Origin: JAUJOE01 sp038252945
GTDB taxonomy: Bacteria > Actinomycetota > Actinomycetes > Propionibacteriales > Nocardioidaceae
DNA length: 20,688 nt
Reading direction: 5' to 3'
Assembly: GCA_038252945.1 (NCBI GenBank)
Contig: JBBSHN010000038.1
Span: 1-20,688 of the forward strand
Below, piece by piece: positions 19,812-20,688 of this stretch; the first letter of the stretch is position 1, and every line of letters starts with the position of its first letter. The position numbers and the translations under genes are program-made. A model generated the notes under the pieces. The model had not been told where the DNA came from and did not search any database. It saw only the letters and a list, made by a program, of their open reading frames with translations.

Positions 19812-20688
19812 CCGCCCTGACGCCCGAAGACGTCGATCTCTCCACGGTGCTCGCTGATTTACATCTCGACAATCCGGTGATGACAGCAAGCGGCTGCGCG
19901 GCATCCGGCCGTGAGCTTCTCCAGTTCTTCGACATCTCCAGGCTCGGCGCGGTGGTCACCAAGTCCGTGATGCGCGAGCCGCGGTCCGGCCGTCCGACGC
20001 CACGCATGGTGGAGACGCCGTCGGGCATGCTCAACAGCATCGGCCTTCAGGGCCCAGGCGTCACGGGTTTCCTCTCCAAGGACCTGCCCTGGTTGCTGCA
20101 ACAGGACGCCAAACCCATCGTGTCCATCGCCGGGTCCTCACTCGCGGAGTACGCCGAGCTTGCGCGCCGGGTTGGCAACGCTCCCGGGGTGGCCGCGCTC
20201 GAGGTCAACATCTCCTGTCCCAACATCGAGGATCGCGGCCTGGTTTTCGCATGTGACCCGTTTCAGGCGGCGCGTGCGGTCTCGGCCGCACGCCATGTGA
20301 CTCCGCGCGGCGTCCCGGTCTTCGCCAAGCTGTCACCGGACGTCACCGACATCGTCGAAGTGGCGACTGCGGTCGCCGAAGCGGGCGCCGACGGCCTGGT
20401 GCTCATCAACACGCTGCTTGGCATGCACATCGACCTCGATACGCTGAGGCCGGCGCTCGGTGGCGTCACCGGTGGGCTGTCTGGCCCCGCAATCCGTCCG
20501 CTTGCCGTCCGCGCCGTGTGGCAGGTCGCGCAGGCACTACCGGGACTTCCGCTCATCGGAGTCGGCGGTATTCGCACCGGAGCCGACGCGCTGGAATTCC
20601 TGCTGGCAGGTGCCAGCGCCGTACAGGTCGGCACGGTGATTTTCGCCGACCCTAGCGCCCCGCTTCGTGTCGTCACCGAGTTGCGCGG
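19808..20688 (+). CDS. pyrD: Dihydroorotate dehydrogenase class 1B, catalytic subunit (incomplete at window end)
   Basis: FMN enzyme that oxidises dihydroorotate to orotate, here with NAD as acceptor through PyrK. The window holds 293 complete codons without a stop; the last residues are beyond the edge. Features: NPVMTASGC at 22-30, TKSVMREPRSGRPTPR at 51-66 with the FMN-binding Lys52, ETPSGMLNSIGLQ, the active-site EVNISCPN at 132-139 with catalytic Cys137 (serine in class 2 enzymes), VFAKLSPDV at 171-179, LVLINT at 198-203, and the phosphate-binding LIGVGGIRTGADALEFLLAGASAVQVG end region. The cysteine and the lack of an N-terminal membrane extension fit the cytosolic class 1 type. The ATG overlaps the pyrK stop. 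Codon 18 is TTA, rare in this window. Confidence 0.96.
   Translation, partial: MTALTPEDVDLSTVLADLHLDNPVMTASGCAASGRELLQFFDISRLGAVVTKSVMREPRSGRPTPRMVETPSGMLNSIGLQGPGVTGFLSKDLPWLLQQDAKPIVSIAGSSLAEYAELARRVGNAPGVAALEVNISCPNIEDRGLVFACDPFQAARAVSAARHVTPRGVPVFAKLSPDVTDIVEVATAVAEAGADGLVLINTLLGMHIDLDTLRPALGGVTGGLSGPAIRPLAVRAVWQVAQALPGLPLIGVGGIRTGADALEFLLAGASAVQVGTVIFADPSAPLRVVTELR

Noticed and set aside
440..19861. TTA leucine codons in dppB (440-442) and pyrD (19859-19861) as a bldA-type developmental switch
   Set aside because: Rare in the window but found in a housekeeping enzyme; nothing shows the organism uses TTA regulation, and it may not be a Streptomyces relative.
18744..19904. Long open reading frame of 386 codons on the minus strand opposite pyrC, pyrK and pyrD
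   Set aside because: It spans the junctions of three motif-rich genes on the other strand, has low-complexity Arg/His/Pro composition and resembles no family; long antisense frames are expected at this G+C content.
1..20688. Novel defence, mobile or biosynthetic system, CRISPR array, prophage or insertion sequence
   Set aside because: Every gene of more than 150 codons belongs to a recognised housekeeping or transporter family, and no repeat array, transposase, integrase, tRNA attachment site or toxin-antitoxin pair was seen.

Overview
The window is a G+C-rich, gene-dense stretch from an actinobacterium (phylum Actinomycetota). The evidence is a clear BldD orthologue with the cyclic-di-GMP signature, an actinobacterial-type EF-P, frequent GTG/TTG starts, several probable leaderless starts behind TANNNT boxes, and the actinobacterial gene neighbourhood alaS-ruvX-mltG-aroCKBQ-efp-nusB-bldD-pyrRBC. 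I cannot fix the genus from the sequence alone.

Layout. (1) 1-3242: the downstream half of a Dpp/Opp-type peptide ABC transporter operon (one permease, two ATPases), with a strong hairpin before the permease gene and a terminator-like hairpin after the last ATPase gene. (2) 3339-4724: rarA, an AAA+ replication/recombination ATPase, probably leaderless. (3) 4973-10068: a tightly packed operon of two small proteins of unknown function (DUF948-like and DUF6167-like), alaS, ruvX and mltG, closed by a good hairpin. (4) 10176-14279: an orphan prepilin-type peptidase followed by the shikimate genes aroC, aroK, aroB and aroQ. (5) 14370-15337: efp and nusB. (6) bldD on the minus strand (15421-15942), divergent from (7) the pyrimidine operon pyrR-pyrB-pyrC-pyrK-pyrD (16071 to the right edge, pyrD incomplete).

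How the genes work together. Region 4 supplies four of the seven shikimate-pathway steps; aroE is absent from the place where I expect it. Region 7 supplies de novo UMP synthesis from carbamoyl phosphate to orotate with an NAD-linked PyrK/PyrD dihydroorotate dehydrogenase; carAB are absent between pyrC and pyrK. Regions 3 and 5 are translation and cell-wall housekeeping. Twelve adjacent gene pairs overlap by 1-4 bases, so translational coupling is the rule.

I found no new defence, mobile or biosynthetic system. There are no tRNA or rRNA genes, CRISPR arrays or insertion sequences that I can see. The most informative non-coding signal is the pyrR leader at 16030-16063. It carries a PyrR-binding-loop consensus and can fold so that the Shine-Dalgarno sequence of pyrR is base-paired, which predicts translational repression by PyrR. 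Other points of note are synteny gaps (rpsD, aroE, pepQ, carAB), a hairpin abutting the alaS start, a promoter box overlapping the aroB stop codon, and a variant EF-P loop.
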